64,000 bases of DNA. Origin: JAWKWA01 sp041397765. GTDB taxonomy: Bacteria > Pseudomonadota > Alphaproteobacteria > Rhizobiales > Hyphomicrobiaceae. The stretch spans positions 62,001 through 126,000 of the forward strand of contig JAWKWA010000004.1 in the NCBI GenBank assembly GCA_041397765.1, in the 5' to 3' direction. Both the position numbers and the translations under genes were made by a program. The notes under the pieces are model-generated. The model did not search any database and was not told where the DNA came from. It saw nothing but the letters and a program-made list of their open reading frames with translations. Of this stretch, positions 36,313-44,240 are shown in pieces; within the stretch, counting starts at the first letter, position 1, and the number at the start of each line of letters is the position of its first letter.

Positions 36313-37268
36313 CAGCGGCCCTCCCCACCACTCGGCATACTGCCGGGCGCGCGATAGCCGCCGAGTTCGCCCGACAGCCGCGCATGGAGTTGCAGCAGCG
36401 TCTCGGCCGCGGAGCGATCGGTGCGGTGGACGAGAAAGGACCATTCGAGCCGGCGCGCCAGATCGGCGATCGACGCCCGATGGGCGATCAGCCGGGACTG
36501 GTAGGCCTCGCGGAGGCTCTCGACGCGGTTGGCGAGGATGCGCTCGCCATCCTCGAGGCCGAGAAACTCGGTGCGGCCCTCATAGGGCAGCGTCTCCTCG
36601 GCAGGATCGAGCACCTGCACGAGATGGCCGCGCACACCCGCCGCCGCGAAGGCCTCGAAGCGCGGCGCCATCTCCTCGACCGGGTCGAGAAGGTCGCTCA
36701 GGATCACGCATTCGCTGAACCGCGACAGTCGCGCCTCGGGCGGCAGGCTCGGCGCATCGGGGCCGAAGGCGCGCGCCTCGACGAGCCGCTCGGCGATCAC
36801 CGTGGAGGGACGCCGCCGTCCGGTCGGCGGCATCAGACCGATGACGCCGACCCGCTCGCCAGCCTCGACCAGCAGCTCGGCGGCGGCAAAGCCGAGGACG
36901 AGCGCGCGGTCGCGCTTCTCCAGCGGGCCGAGATGGCTGCGGAAGACCATGGAGGCCGAGAGATCGATCCACAGCCAGACGGTGTGGGCGGCCTCCCATT
37001 CGCGCTCGCGGACATAGAGCCGGTCGGAGCCGGCGGAACGGCGCCAGTCGATCTGGGTGCGGGTGTCGCCGGACTGGAGCTGGCGGAACTGCCAGAAGGT
37101 CTCGCCGGGACCGGCGCGGCGGCGGCCGTGCACGCCGTGCGAGATGGTCTGGGCGATCCGACGTGCATCGCCGACGAGGCCGGGCAGCCGGGCGACCAGC
37201 GCGGCGGCCTCGTTCTCGAGGGGAAGAAGCCGCCCCTCGACCCCGGCCGATGTGCGGCTCGCGATCAA
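36312..37268 (-). CDS. DUF58 domain protein
   Basis: DUF58 family (VWA-like) protein, 318 residues. The best start is TTG at 37268, which overlaps the end of the MoxR gene. The family signature is clear: GRRRAGPGETFWQFRQLQSG followed by DTRTQIDWRRSAGSDRLYVRERE. The MIDAS-like DLSAS motif of the VWA fold is at LWIDLSASMVFRS. Partner of MoxR-type AAA ATPases in predicted assembly or metal-insertion machines. Both gene ends overlap their neighbours, showing translational coupling in one operon. Confidence 0.92.
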   Translation of the reverse strand: MIASRTSAGVEGRLLPLENEAAALVARLPGLVGDARRIAQTISHGVHGRRRAGPGETFWQFRQLQSGDTRTQIDWRRSAGSDRLYVREREWEAAHTVWLWIDLSASMVFRSHLGPLEKRDRALVLGFAAAELLVEAGERVGVIGLMPPTGRRRPSTVIAERLVEARAFGPDAPSLPPEARLSRFSECVILSDLLDPVEEMAPRFEAFAAAGVRGHLVQVLDPAEETLPYEGRTEFLGLEDGERILANRVESLREAYQSRLIAHRASIADLARRLEWSFLVHRTDRSAAETLLQLHARLSGELGGYRAPGSMPSGGEGR

Positions 37269-37275
37269 GGCGTCG

Positions 37276-38274
37276 CTACTCCAGTACCTTCTTCAGGCGG
37301 CCGATCACGTCGGCCGTGGTCAGGCCTTCGGCCCGCGCCTGGAAGCTGAGCGCCATGCGGTGCTTCAGGGCCGGCTCGGCCAGGGCCAGCACGTCCTCGA
37401 CCGACGGGGCGAAGCGACCGTCGATCATGGCACGGGCCCGCACGGCGAGCATCAGGGCCTGGCTGGCCCGCGGCCCCGGACCCCAGGCGATCAGCCGGTC
37501 GGTATCCTCGCCCGCACCGGTGCCGGGACGGGCCGCGCGCACCAGCTTCAGGATGGCGTCGACCACCTTCTCGCCGACCGGAACCAGCCGGACGAGCCGC
37601 TGCATCTGCATGAGCTCCTGGGCAGTGGTGACGGCATGGGGCTGGCGCTCCTCGGTGCCGGTCGTCGCGTTCAGCATGCGGCGCTCGGCGAGCTCGTCGG
37701 GATAGCCGACATCGACCTGCAGCAGGAAGCGATCGAGCTGGGCCTCGGGGAGCGGATAGGTGCCCTCCTGCTCGAGCGGGTTCTGGGTCGCCAGCACGTG
37801 GAACGGCAGGGGCACGTCGAAGCGGTTGCCGGCGACGGTGACGTGGTGCTCCTGCATGGCCTGGAGGAGCGCCGACTGTGTCTTGGGGCTCGCGCGGTTG
37901 ATCTCGTCGGCCATCAGGAGCTGGGTGAAGATCGGCCCCTTGACGAAGCGGAACTGGCGGCCACCTGCCGCCGTCTCCTCCAGCACCTCCGCGCCGATGA
38001 TGTCGGAGGGCATCAGGTCGGGCGTGAACTGGATGCGCTTTGCGTCGGTGCCGAGCACGGTGCCGAGCGTCTCGACGAGGCGGGTCTTGCCGAGGCCCGG
38101 CACGCCGATCAACAATGCGTGTCCGCCGGCCAGAATCGTCACGAGCGTCTGCTCGATGACGTGCTGCTGGCCGAAGATCATGGTCTCGGCGGCCTCGCGG
38201 GCCGCCCGCATGCGATCGCCCGCCGCCTCGATGCGGCCGACGATATCGTGATCGGTTTGACTGATGGCTGTCAT
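37276..38274 (-). CDS. MoxR-type AAA+ ATPase
   Basis: MoxR family AAA ATPase, 332 residues from the ATG at 38274; an in-frame GTG at 38313 is an alternative, and neither start has a strong ribosome site. Walker A is GVPGLGKT, Walker B is LLMADEINRASPKTQSALLQ, sensor 1 is FHVLATQNPLEQEGTYPLPE and the arginine finger region is EAQLDRFLLQ. It probably acts as a chaperone-like motor with the VWA-domain proteins encoded directly downstream. It is the first gene of the operon and divergent from DUF1285, with about 140 bases between them to hold both promoters. Confidence 0.95.
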   Translation of the reverse strand: MTAISQTDHDIVGRIEAAGDRMRAAREAAETMIFGQQHVIEQTLVTILAGGHALLIGVPGLGKTRLVETLGTVLGTDAKRIQFTPDLMPSDIIGAEVLEETAAGGRQFRFVKGPIFTQLLMADEINRASPKTQSALLQAMQEHHVTVAGNRFDVPLPFHVLATQNPLEQEGTYPLPEAQLDRFLLQVDVGYPDELAERRMLNATTGTEERQPHAVTTAQELMQMQRLVRLVPVGEKVVDAILKLVRAARPGTGAGEDTDRLIAWGPGPRASQALMLAVRARAMIDGRFAPSVEDVLALAEPALKHRMALSFQARAEGLTTADVIGRLKKVLE

Positions 38275-38412
38275 GGCGTGGAATATAGTGCCCTCTGACG
38301 CTGCGACAAACACTCTTCAGGGGAATTGGGTCACAATCGTGTTTGAACCTCAGCCGAGCGTGCCAGGTCCGGCCGTACCGCCCGCGGTCCCGATCGTCCG
38401 GGGAGCGCGGCC

Positions 38413-39042
38413 ATGAGCGCGCAAGGGTCGGGCGGCACGCCGCCCGGCGGTGGCGGCGATCCGGGGGCGCTGTTCGGCGGCCTCGCCGCGCTTCTCAAGG
38501 AGGCCGGCGGGCGCGGCCATCCACCGGTCGAGCGCTGGAACCCGCCCTATTGCGGCGACATCGGCATGCGGATCGCGGGCGACGGCACCTGGTTCTACCA
38601 GGGCAGCCCGATCGGCCGGAAGCCGATGGTGAAGCTGTTCGCTTCGGTCCTCAGACGCGACGGGGACGGACGGACCTATCTCGTCACGCCGGTCGAGAAG
38701 GTGCTCGTGACGGTCGAGGATGCGCCGTTCATGGCGGTGGAGATGGCGGTCGATGGCGAGGGCCGGGAGACGCGGCTGTCGTTCCGCACCAATGTCGAGG
38801 ATGTCGTCACCGCCGGTCCCGATCATCCGATCCGCTTCGGCGTCGATCCCCGCTCGGGCGGCCTCAAGCCCTATCTCCTGGTTCGCGGGCGGCTCGAGGC
38901 GCTGCTGACGCGGGCGCTCTATTACGACCTCGTCGAGCGGGCGGTCGTCGAGACGCGGGACGGCACCGAGACGCTCGGCATCTGGAGCGACGGCACCTTC
39001 TTCGCAATGGCGGCTGCGGGTCCCTTCGCCGATCTGCTATAG
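38413..39042 (+). CDS. DUF1285 domain protein
   Basis: A 209-residue cytoplasmic protein of the DUF1285 family. Its hallmark WNPPYCGDIGMRIAGDGTWF and GSPIGRKPMVKLFASVLRR stretches are present, followed by LVTPVEKVLVTVEDAPFMAV and a conserved RFGVDPRSGGLKPYLLVRGR. A structure-based role in binding small ligands or phosphates has been suggested for the family, but no reaction is established. It begins the plus-strand operon DUF1285 - Nudix - DUF6111 - CCA transferase, a conserved alphaproteobacterial order, opposite the MoxR operon. Confidence 0.88.
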   Translation: MSAQGSGGTPPGGGGDPGALFGGLAALLKEAGGRGHPPVERWNPPYCGDIGMRIAGDGTWFYQGSPIGRKPMVKLFASVLRRDGDGRTYLVTPVEKVLVTVEDAPFMAVEMAVDGEGRETRLSFRTNVEDVVTAGPDHPIRFGVDPRSGGLKPYLLVRGRLEALLTRALYYDLVERAVVETRDGTETLGIWSDGTFFAMAAAGPFADLL

Positions 39043-39169
39043 AGCGACAAAGCCCGCGCCATCGAAGCCGGGCGATCGCGACCGGACGCGCCCGTGCTGC
39101 CGGCGCCGTTGCCGAGCCGTTTCGTAGCCGCCGCCGATGCCTTCGTCACCACGTCCCGAGCGAGCCGCC

Positions 39170-39853
39170 ATGCCGAACGATGCGCCCCCACCCCTGCCGG
39201 CGACTGCCGCCGAGCTGAGGTCGAGGGCTGCGCAGCGGCTCTCGGCCGTGCCCTCGGAGGCGGTGTTCGATCCCTCGCGGGCGCCCGAGCGCGGCGACCA
39301 CGACCTCAATCCGACGAGCTATCCGGGCTTCGGCGAGCCGCCCGTGACGGCGCAGCTCAGGCCGGCGGCGGTGCTCGTGCCGATCATCGAGCGTCCCGCT
39401 GGCCTCACCGTGTTGTTGACCCGGCGGACCGACCATCTGCCCTCGCATCCCGGGCAGGTGGCGTTCCCAGGCGGCAAGATCGAGCCAGGCGACCGCACGC
39501 CGCTCGAGACGGCGCTGCGCGAGAGCGAGGAGGAGATCGGCCTCGAACGGGAATTCGTCGAGCCGCTCGGCTATCTCGACTGCTACCAGACCGGAACGGG
39601 CTACCGCGTGGTGCCGGTCGTCGCGATCATCCGGCACGGTTTCACGCTGAGGCTCGATCCCTCGGAGGTCGCCGACGCCTTCGAGGTGCCGCTCGCCTTC
39701 CTCATGGACCCGGTCAATCACGAGCGTCACGAGCGCGAATGGCGCGGGCGGATACGCAGCTACTACGTCATGCCCTTCGAGCACCGGCAGATCTGGGGCG
39801 CGACGGCGGGCATGATCCGCAACCTCTACGAAAGGCTGCTTTGCCCATGCTGA
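39170..39853 (+). CDS. Nudix hydrolase, CoA pyrophosphatase type
   Basis: Nudix protein, 227 residues from the ATG at 39170; an earlier ATG at 39137 would add 11 residues. The Nudix box is GKIEPGDRTPLETALRESEE followed by EIGL, with all catalytic Glu residues. The upstream LLTRRTDHLPSHPGQVAFPG motif (LLTxRSxxxxxHxGQVxFPGG) is specific to coenzyme-A pyrophosphatases. It would cleave CoA or its derivatives to 3',5'-ADP and 4'-phosphopantetheine. The stop overlaps the start of the DUF6111 gene by seven bases (ATGCTGA), so translation is coupled. Confidence 0.9.
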   Translation: MPNDAPPPLPATAAELRSRAAQRLSAVPSEAVFDPSRAPERGDHDLNPTSYPGFGEPPVTAQLRPAAVLVPIIERPAGLTVLLTRRTDHLPSHPGQVAFPGGKIEPGDRTPLETALRESEEEIGLEREFVEPLGYLDCYQTGTGYRVVPVVAIIRHGFTLRLDPSEVADAFEVPLAFLMDPVNHERHEREWRGRIRSYYVMPFEHRQIWGATAGMIRNLYERLLCPC

Positions 39854-40098
39854 GGGTCTTCATCATCATCGCCCTCGTCTTCTCGCTGCCGCTCGTCACA
39901 CACGCGCTTTGGTACCGGCTGCGCGGCGGCAGCATGGACGAATATGTGCAGAAGGCGCCGCTGCTGGTCCTCTCGCTCGCCGGAGCGCTGCTGGTCTTCG
40001 GCCTCCTCATCACCTTCGCCTCCTTCGAGGGCGAGCCGCCCGGCAAGCCGTTCCGCCCGCCGATCCTGAAGGACGGCCGGATCGTGCCGCAGGATTGA
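39847..40098 (+). CDS. DUF6111-like small membrane protein
   Basis: An 83-residue protein with two transmembrane segments (LRVFIIIALVFSLPLVTHAL and LLVLSLAGALLVFGLLITF) and a polar C-terminus with GKPFRPPILKDGRIVPQ. The motif, size and position between the Nudix and CCA-transferase genes match the DUF6111 family seen in Hyphomicrobiales. Its function is unknown. It overlaps the upstream gene by seven bases and ends five bases before the next start, so it is clearly a genuine operon member. Confidence 0.82.
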   Translation: MLRVFIIIALVFSLPLVTHALWYRLRGGSMDEYVQKAPLLVLSLAGALLVFGLLITFASFEGEPPGKPFRPPILKDGRIVPQD

Positions 40099-40102
40099 CG
40101 CC

Positions 40103-41386
40103 TTGACCCCGAGCACGACGCCCGACCCGCGCGACCCGGACGGACTGCCCTCGATCGCCTCGGCCGACTGGCTGTGCCGGCAGGAGACGCAGGCACTCTT
40201 TGCCGCGCTCTGCCGCGACGGCTTCGAGGCCCGCGCGGTCGGCGGCACGGTGCGCAACACGCTGATGGGCCTGCCGGTCGCCGATGTCGATCTGGCGACC
40301 GACGCGCCGCCGGCCGAGGTCACGCGGCTCGCCGAGGCGGCGGGCTTCAAGGTGGTGCCGACCGGGCTCGAGCACGGCACGCTGACGGTGGTGGTCGATC
40401 GCCATCCTTTCGAGGTGACGACGCTGCGGCACGACGTGGAAACTTTCGGCCGGCATGCCCGCGTCGCCTTCACCGGCGACTGGGAGGCCGATGCGCGGCG
40501 GCGCGACTTCACGATGAACGCGCTCTATGCGACGGCGAGCGGCCGCGTGCTCGATCCGATCGGGGGTTATGGCGATCTCGTCCAGCGTCGCGTGCGCTTC
40601 ATCGGCGATGCGCGGGCGCGGATCCGCGAGGACTATCTGCGGATCCTGCGCTTCTTCCGCTTTCATGCGACCTATGGCCGGGGCGGGCTCGACGAGGAGG
40701 GGCTCGCTGCCGCGCTCGCGGAGCGGGAGGGGCTCGTCAGGCTTTCGGCCGAGCGGGTGAGAGCCGAGCTCGTGCGCATTCTCGCGGCATCGGGGGCGGT
40801 GCCGGTCGTCGAGGCGATGGCGCAGACCGGCTTCCTGACGACGACACTGGCGGGGGTCGCGCATCTTGCCGCCTTCGCCCGCATGGTCGGGCAGGATATG
40901 GCGGCAGGGGAGCCCGCGGAGGCGATGCTGCGGCTCGCCACGCTCGCGGTGCGCATTCCCGAGGATGCCGAGCGGCTGACCGGCCGGCTGCGCCTCGCCA
41001 ATGCCGAGCACGAGGCCCTCATGCGCCTCGTCGCTCCGCGGCCGAAGGGGACGGCGGACATGACCGACCAGGCCGCGCGGGCGCTCGTCTATCGCCTCGG
41101 CCCGGGAGCGACGGCGGCGCTGCGCTATGACCGGGCGCTCGCGGGAGAGGGTGATGAGGCAGCCGACCGGCGCTGGCGGGAGCTCGTCGCGCTGGCCCGG
41201 GACTGGCAGCCGCCGGTCCTGCCGGTGCGTGGCGCCGACCTGATCGCGCTCGGCCTGCCGCCCGGCCCCGATCTCGGCCGGCTGCTCGCCCGGCTCGAGG
41301 AAGCGTTCATCGCCGAGGATTTCGTGACCCGGCGCGAGGACCTGCTCGCCCGCGCAACCGCCTGGATCGCGGCGGCGAAGGATTGA
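40103..41386 (+). CDS. cca: CCA tRNA nucleotidyltransferase (class II)
   Basis: tRNA nucleotidyltransferase family protein, 427 residues, from a TTG start with AGGA eight bases upstream. The class II head domain motifs are present: GGTVRNTLMG and DVDLATDA (the DxD metal site), RRRDFTMNALYA, and the signature REDYLRILRFFRFHATYG with the neck domain after it. It adds or repairs the 3'-CCA end of tRNAs. A split poly(A)-polymerase role is less likely given the single copy in the alphaproteobacterial context. It is the last gene of the DUF1285 - Nudix - DUF6111 operon, four bases after its neighbour. Confidence 0.95.
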   Translation: MTPSTTPDPRDPDGLPSIASADWLCRQETQALFAALCRDGFEARAVGGTVRNTLMGLPVADVDLATDAPPAEVTRLAEAAGFKVVPTGLEHGTLTVVVDRHPFEVTTLRHDVETFGRHARVAFTGDWEADARRRDFTMNALYATASGRVLDPIGGYGDLVQRRVRFIGDARARIREDYLRILRFFRFHATYGRGGLDEEGLAAALAEREGLVRLSAERVRAELVRILAASGAVPVVEAMAQTGFLTTTLAGVAHLAAFARMVGQDMAAGEPAEAMLRLATLAVRIPEDAERLTGRLRLANAEHEALMRLVAPRPKGTADMTDQAARALVYRLGPGATAALRYDRALAGEGDEAADRRWRELVALARDWQPPVLPVRGADLIALGLPPGPDLGRLLARLEEAFIAEDFVTRREDLLARATAWIAAAKD

Positions 41387-41487
41387 GCGGGCGACACGCC
41401 TCTTGCATCCCTCCCGCCGATCCCCGAAGCATCGGCGGCGCCAACGCAATCGTGCGCGCCCCCATATCCGATGGAGAACAGGCCGCC

Positions 41488-42174
41488 ATGACCCGCTATG
41501 CCGTCGCGCCGCCCGCCGTCACCGCCGTGCCGATGACTGATGGCCGGCTCTTTCCGGTACGCCGCATCTTCTGTGTCGGGCGCAACTATGCCGAGCACAC
41601 GCGTGAGATGGGCGGCGATCCCGCGCGCGAGCCGCCGTTCTTCTTCTCGAAGCCCGCCGATGCGCTCGTCACGAAGGGTGCCGACACCCCCTACCCGCCG
41701 GCGACCGGCGATCTCCACCACGAGATCGAGCTCGTCGTCGCGATCGGCGAAGGCGGTGCGGGCATCGCCGTGAGCGATGCGCTTCGCCATGTGCTCGGCT
41801 ATGCGGCCGGCATCGACCTCACCCGCCGCGACCTGCAGGCCGCCGCCAAGAAGGCGGGGCGCCCCTGGGACATGGCCAAGGGTTTCGATCGCTCGGCGCC
41901 GATAGGGGCGATCGCTCCTGCCACGGCGATCGGCCATCCCGCGCAAGGGGCCATCACGCTCGAGGTCGGGAAAGCACAACGCCAGACCGGCGACCTCGCC
42001 GATATGATCTGGTCTGTGCCCGAGATCGTCGCCGAGCTCTCGGGCCTGGTGCGGCTCGAGGCCGGCGACCTCATCTTCACCGGGACGCCGGCCGGCGTCG
42101 CGGCGGTCGTTCGAGGCGACCGGCTGGTCGGCGAGATCGCCGGTGTCGGCCGGGTCGCGACGGGGATCGTGTGA
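41488..42174 (+). CDS. Fumarylacetoacetate hydrolase (FAH) family protein
   Basis: Short FAH-fold hydrolase or isomerase, 228 residues from the ATG at 41488 with GGAG eleven bases upstream. Typical motifs are IFCVGRNYAEHTREMG, PFFFSKPADALV, the metal ligands in HHEIELVVAIG (E-x-E), GIDLTRRDLQ, KGFDRSAPIG and DLIFTGTPAGVAAV. Members hydrolyse fumarylpyruvate, acylpyruvates or decarboxylate oxaloacetate. This short single-domain form is closest to the YcgM/FAHD1 type. It follows cca by about 100 bases and may have its own promoter. The substrate cannot be decided. Confidence 0.92.
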   Translation: MTRYAVAPPAVTAVPMTDGRLFPVRRIFCVGRNYAEHTREMGGDPAREPPFFFSKPADALVTKGADTPYPPATGDLHHEIELVVAIGEGGAGIAVSDALRHVLGYAAGIDLTRRDLQAAAKKAGRPWDMAKGFDRSAPIGAIAPATAIGHPAQGAITLEVGKAQRQTGDLADMIWSVPEIVAELSGLVRLEAGDLIFTGTPAGVAAVVRGDRLVGEIAGVGRVATGIV

Positions 42175-42476
42175 CGGGCCGGGAGCCGAGCCGCGGGCTT
42201 TCAGCAAGCCTGCCGCGGCGGGCCTGCTCGAATCCGTCGCACCAGAGAGCCTGTCGGTCCGACTCAGATCGGATGGCGCAGCCAGGCCCTTGATCCATCG
42301 TGCTTTCCTTCGATGCACCGACAGCCCCTGCAATGGACAATGCTCGGACACGGAATTGACCGCCGTCAATTCGCGGTGGCGGCATTCGGCGGACAAATCG
42401 CGTGGGGCAGGATCGTCCGCCCGCAGCGGGCGGCAGGATCGCCGGATCACCTCAGGGACTCATCGGGGAAATCGCC
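42175..42476. other. Gene-free stretch with a palindrome
   Basis: No gene is seen between the FAH gene and the small membrane protein. The stretch holds a perfect inverted repeat, GAATTGAC-CGCC-GTCAATTC, at 42353-42372, about 105 bases before the next start, which could be an operator. A weaker dyad (TCCGA...TCGGA) lies near 42258-42273. No convincing -35/-10 pair was found. Confidence 0.35.
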
Positions 42477-42677
42477 ATGTTCAAGCTCGCAGCCGTCATC
42501 TGGATCATGCTCGGAACCGTTCTCGCCGGCATCGCGCTGACGGTGGTCCTGCTCGTGCCGACGCTCGCCAGCGACAGCATGCGGCTCATTCCGCTGCTGG
42601 CGGTCGCCTGCGCCGTCGTCGCCATGCCGATTTCGGTGATGATCGCGCGCCGGATCGACACGCGGATGCGCTCCTGA
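42477..42677 (+). CDS. Small two-helix membrane protein
   Basis: A 66-residue protein with two hydrophobic helices (AAVIWIMLGTVLAGIALTVV and MRLIPLLAVACAVVAMPISV) and a basic C-terminus. The ATG has GGGGAA seven bases before it. Size, layout and the MPISVMIAR ending resemble a widespread alphaproteobacterial small membrane protein that databases often mislabel as 'CTP synthetase'; it has no relation to that enzyme. The function is unknown. It is isolated, with a 302-base gap upstream. Confidence 0.7.
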   Translation: MFKLAAVIWIMLGTVLAGIALTVVLLVPTLASDSMRLIPLLAVACAVVAMPISVMIARRIDTRMRS

Positions 42678-42719
42678 TACGGCCCGCGCGAGCATCGACA
42701 CTGGGCTCAGTCGGGGCGC

Positions 42720-42811
42720 TTCGTCGTCACGGCGCTCCGCGCTCCGTCGTCACGGCGCTCCGCGCTTCGTCGTCACGGCGCTCCGCGCTCCGTCGTCACG
42801 GCGCTCCGCGC
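42720..42811. repeat. Four tandem copies of a 23-bp unit
   Basis: The unit TTCGTCGTCACGGCGCTCCGC plus GC occurs four times head to tail with no spacers. The only change is T/C at the second base, alternating in copies 1-4. It overlaps the last 20 codons of the GNAT gene. Because 23 is not a multiple of three, the repeat is not a peptide repeat. Confidence 0.95.
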
Positions 42812-43319
42812 CGGGCTCATCGAGAAACCGCTGCAACAGGACGAGGTCGAGCCAGCGGCCGAATTTGCGCCCGACCTCGCGCAAATGCGCCGCGCGCTCG
42901 AAGCCGAGCCGCTCGTGGAAGCGGATCGAGCTCTCGTTGGCGGCGTCGACACCGGCGATCATGACGTGCTTGCCGAGCGCGCTTGCCAGCGGATAGAGCG
43001 CCCTGACGAGGGCGCTGCCGGTGCCGCGTCCACGAAAGTCGCGCGCAATGTGGATGCTGTGCTCGACAGTGTGGCGATAGCCCGGCCAGGAACGGAAATC
43101 GCCGAAGCTGGAAAAGCCGACGATGGACGCGCCGGCCTCGGCGACGAGGACCGGATAGCCGAGCCGGCGACGCGCCTCGAACCATTCGACCCGGCTCTCG
43201 AGCGTGACCGGCTGATCGTTGTAGATCGCCGTCGAAGTTGCGATCACGTCGTTGGTGATGGCGAGGATGGCCGGGAGATCCTCCCTTGCGGCCGGACGTA
43301 TCGACACCAGTGCCGTCAT
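42750..43319 (-). CDS. GNAT N-acetyltransferase (phosphinothricin/methionine-sulfoximine acetyltransferase-like)
   Basis: GNAT family protein, 189 residues from the ATG at 43319 with GAGG five bases upstream. It has the PAT/YncA-like pattern: SIRPAAREDLPAILAITNDV, IYNDQPVTLESRVEWFEARR, GFSSFGDFRSWPGYRHTVEH and the acetyl-CoA loop DFRGRGTGSALVRALYP, ending in IRFHERLGFERAAHLREVG and FGRWLDLVLLQRFL. Such enzymes acetylate amino-acid analogues such as phosphinothricin or methionine sulfoximine. The last 20 residues, after FLDEPG, come from a tandem repeat region and look like a recent tail extension through stop-codon loss. Confidence 0.88.
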   Translation of the reverse strand: MTALVSIRPAAREDLPAILAITNDVIATSTAIYNDQPVTLESRVEWFEARRRLGYPVLVAEAGASIVGFSSFGDFRSWPGYRHTVEHSIHIARDFRGRGTGSALVRALYPLASALGKHVMIAGVDAANESSIRFHERLGFERAAHLREVGRKFGRWLDLVLLQRFLDEPGAERRDDGARSAVTTKRGAP

Positions 43320-43477
43320 CGGCGCCTCTACCCGCAAAGCCGCTGCAAGACGAACGATCCGGTTAACCGCGCTTTCGGGTTTTGCCGATAGTGATGGCAC
43401 CTGGCCGGTTGCCGCTGCCGCCCGCCGGCGGCGCCCCGAACGGCCGGTGTCGACGCGTCGAAACCCGGGAGACGTCC

Positions 43478-44206
43478 GTGACGGATGCCAGCATCGCAGA
43501 GACAGTCGCACGGCCGGGCGCACTCGCGCAACTCGGCTTCCGGCCCTCGGACCGGCCCTATGAGAACACCCGCTCGCTGCCCTTCCGCTTCCGCCAGGGC
43601 CGCTTCCGGCATGTGCGCGCGCTGATCGACACCGTCATCGCCGAGAAGGGCTCGGCGCGCATCATCGATATCGGCGGAACCGAGCAGTACTGGGCGATCG
43701 CGCGCGACTATCTCGCCGGCAAGCCCGTCGAGATCCATCTCGTCAATCTCGAGAAGGCCGATGTGGCGGGCGCACCGTTCCTCGCCCATGCGGGCGATGC
43801 GACGCGGCTCGGCGAGTTCGACGACATGTCCTTCGACATCGTGCATTCCAACTCGGTGATCGAGCATGTGGGAAGCTGGGCGAACATGATGGCGATGGCC
43901 GACAATGTGCGCCGGCTCGCGCCTCGCTACTACGTCCAGACACCCGACTTCTGGTCACCAGTCGAGCCGCATTTCCGCGCGTTCGGCTGGCACTGGCTGC
44001 CCGAGCAGGTGCGTGCGCGCCGGCTGATGCGGCGCGGCTACGGCTTCCGCGGCAGGGCTTCGAGCATGGACGAGGCGATGCGCTCGATCCAGGGTTGCGC
44101 CCTCATCGACCGCCGGCAGCTCGCCGCACTCTTTCCCGATGCGCGCATCCTCGCCGAGCGGGTGCTCGGCCTGCCGAAGTCGCTGATGGCGATCCGCGAC
44201 CGCTGA
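43478..44206 (+). CDS. Class I SAM-dependent methyltransferase
   Basis: A 242-residue methyltransferase-fold protein. The best start is GTG at 43478, which has GGGAG seven bases upstream; an earlier ATG at 43382 has none. Motif I (SAM loop) is ARIIDIGGTEQYW, motif II is VEIHLVNLEKAD and motif IV/V is SFDIVHSNSVIEHVGSWANM, as in Methyltransf_11. The acceptor is unknown. The C-terminus (CALIDRRQLAALFPDARILA) resembles proteins that act in glycan or lipid decoration. It is divergent from the GNAT gene and convergent with the ureohydrolase. Confidence 0.85.
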   Translation: MTDASIAETVARPGALAQLGFRPSDRPYENTRSLPFRFRQGRFRHVRALIDTVIAEKGSARIIDIGGTEQYWAIARDYLAGKPVEIHLVNLEKADVAGAPFLAHAGDATRLGEFDDMSFDIVHSNSVIEHVGSWANMMAMADNVRRLAPRYYVQTPDFWSPVEPHFRAFGWHWLPEQVRARRLMRRGYGFRGRASSMDEAMRSIQGCALIDRRQLAALFPDARILAERVLGLPKSLMAIRDR

Positions 44207-44240
44207 GGGCCGGGACCGCCGTTCTTCGCGCAATCCCAGA

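Noticed and set aside
42720..42811. CRISPR-like array of 23-bp repeats
   Set aside because: Repeats are contiguous without spacers, and no cas gene is present.
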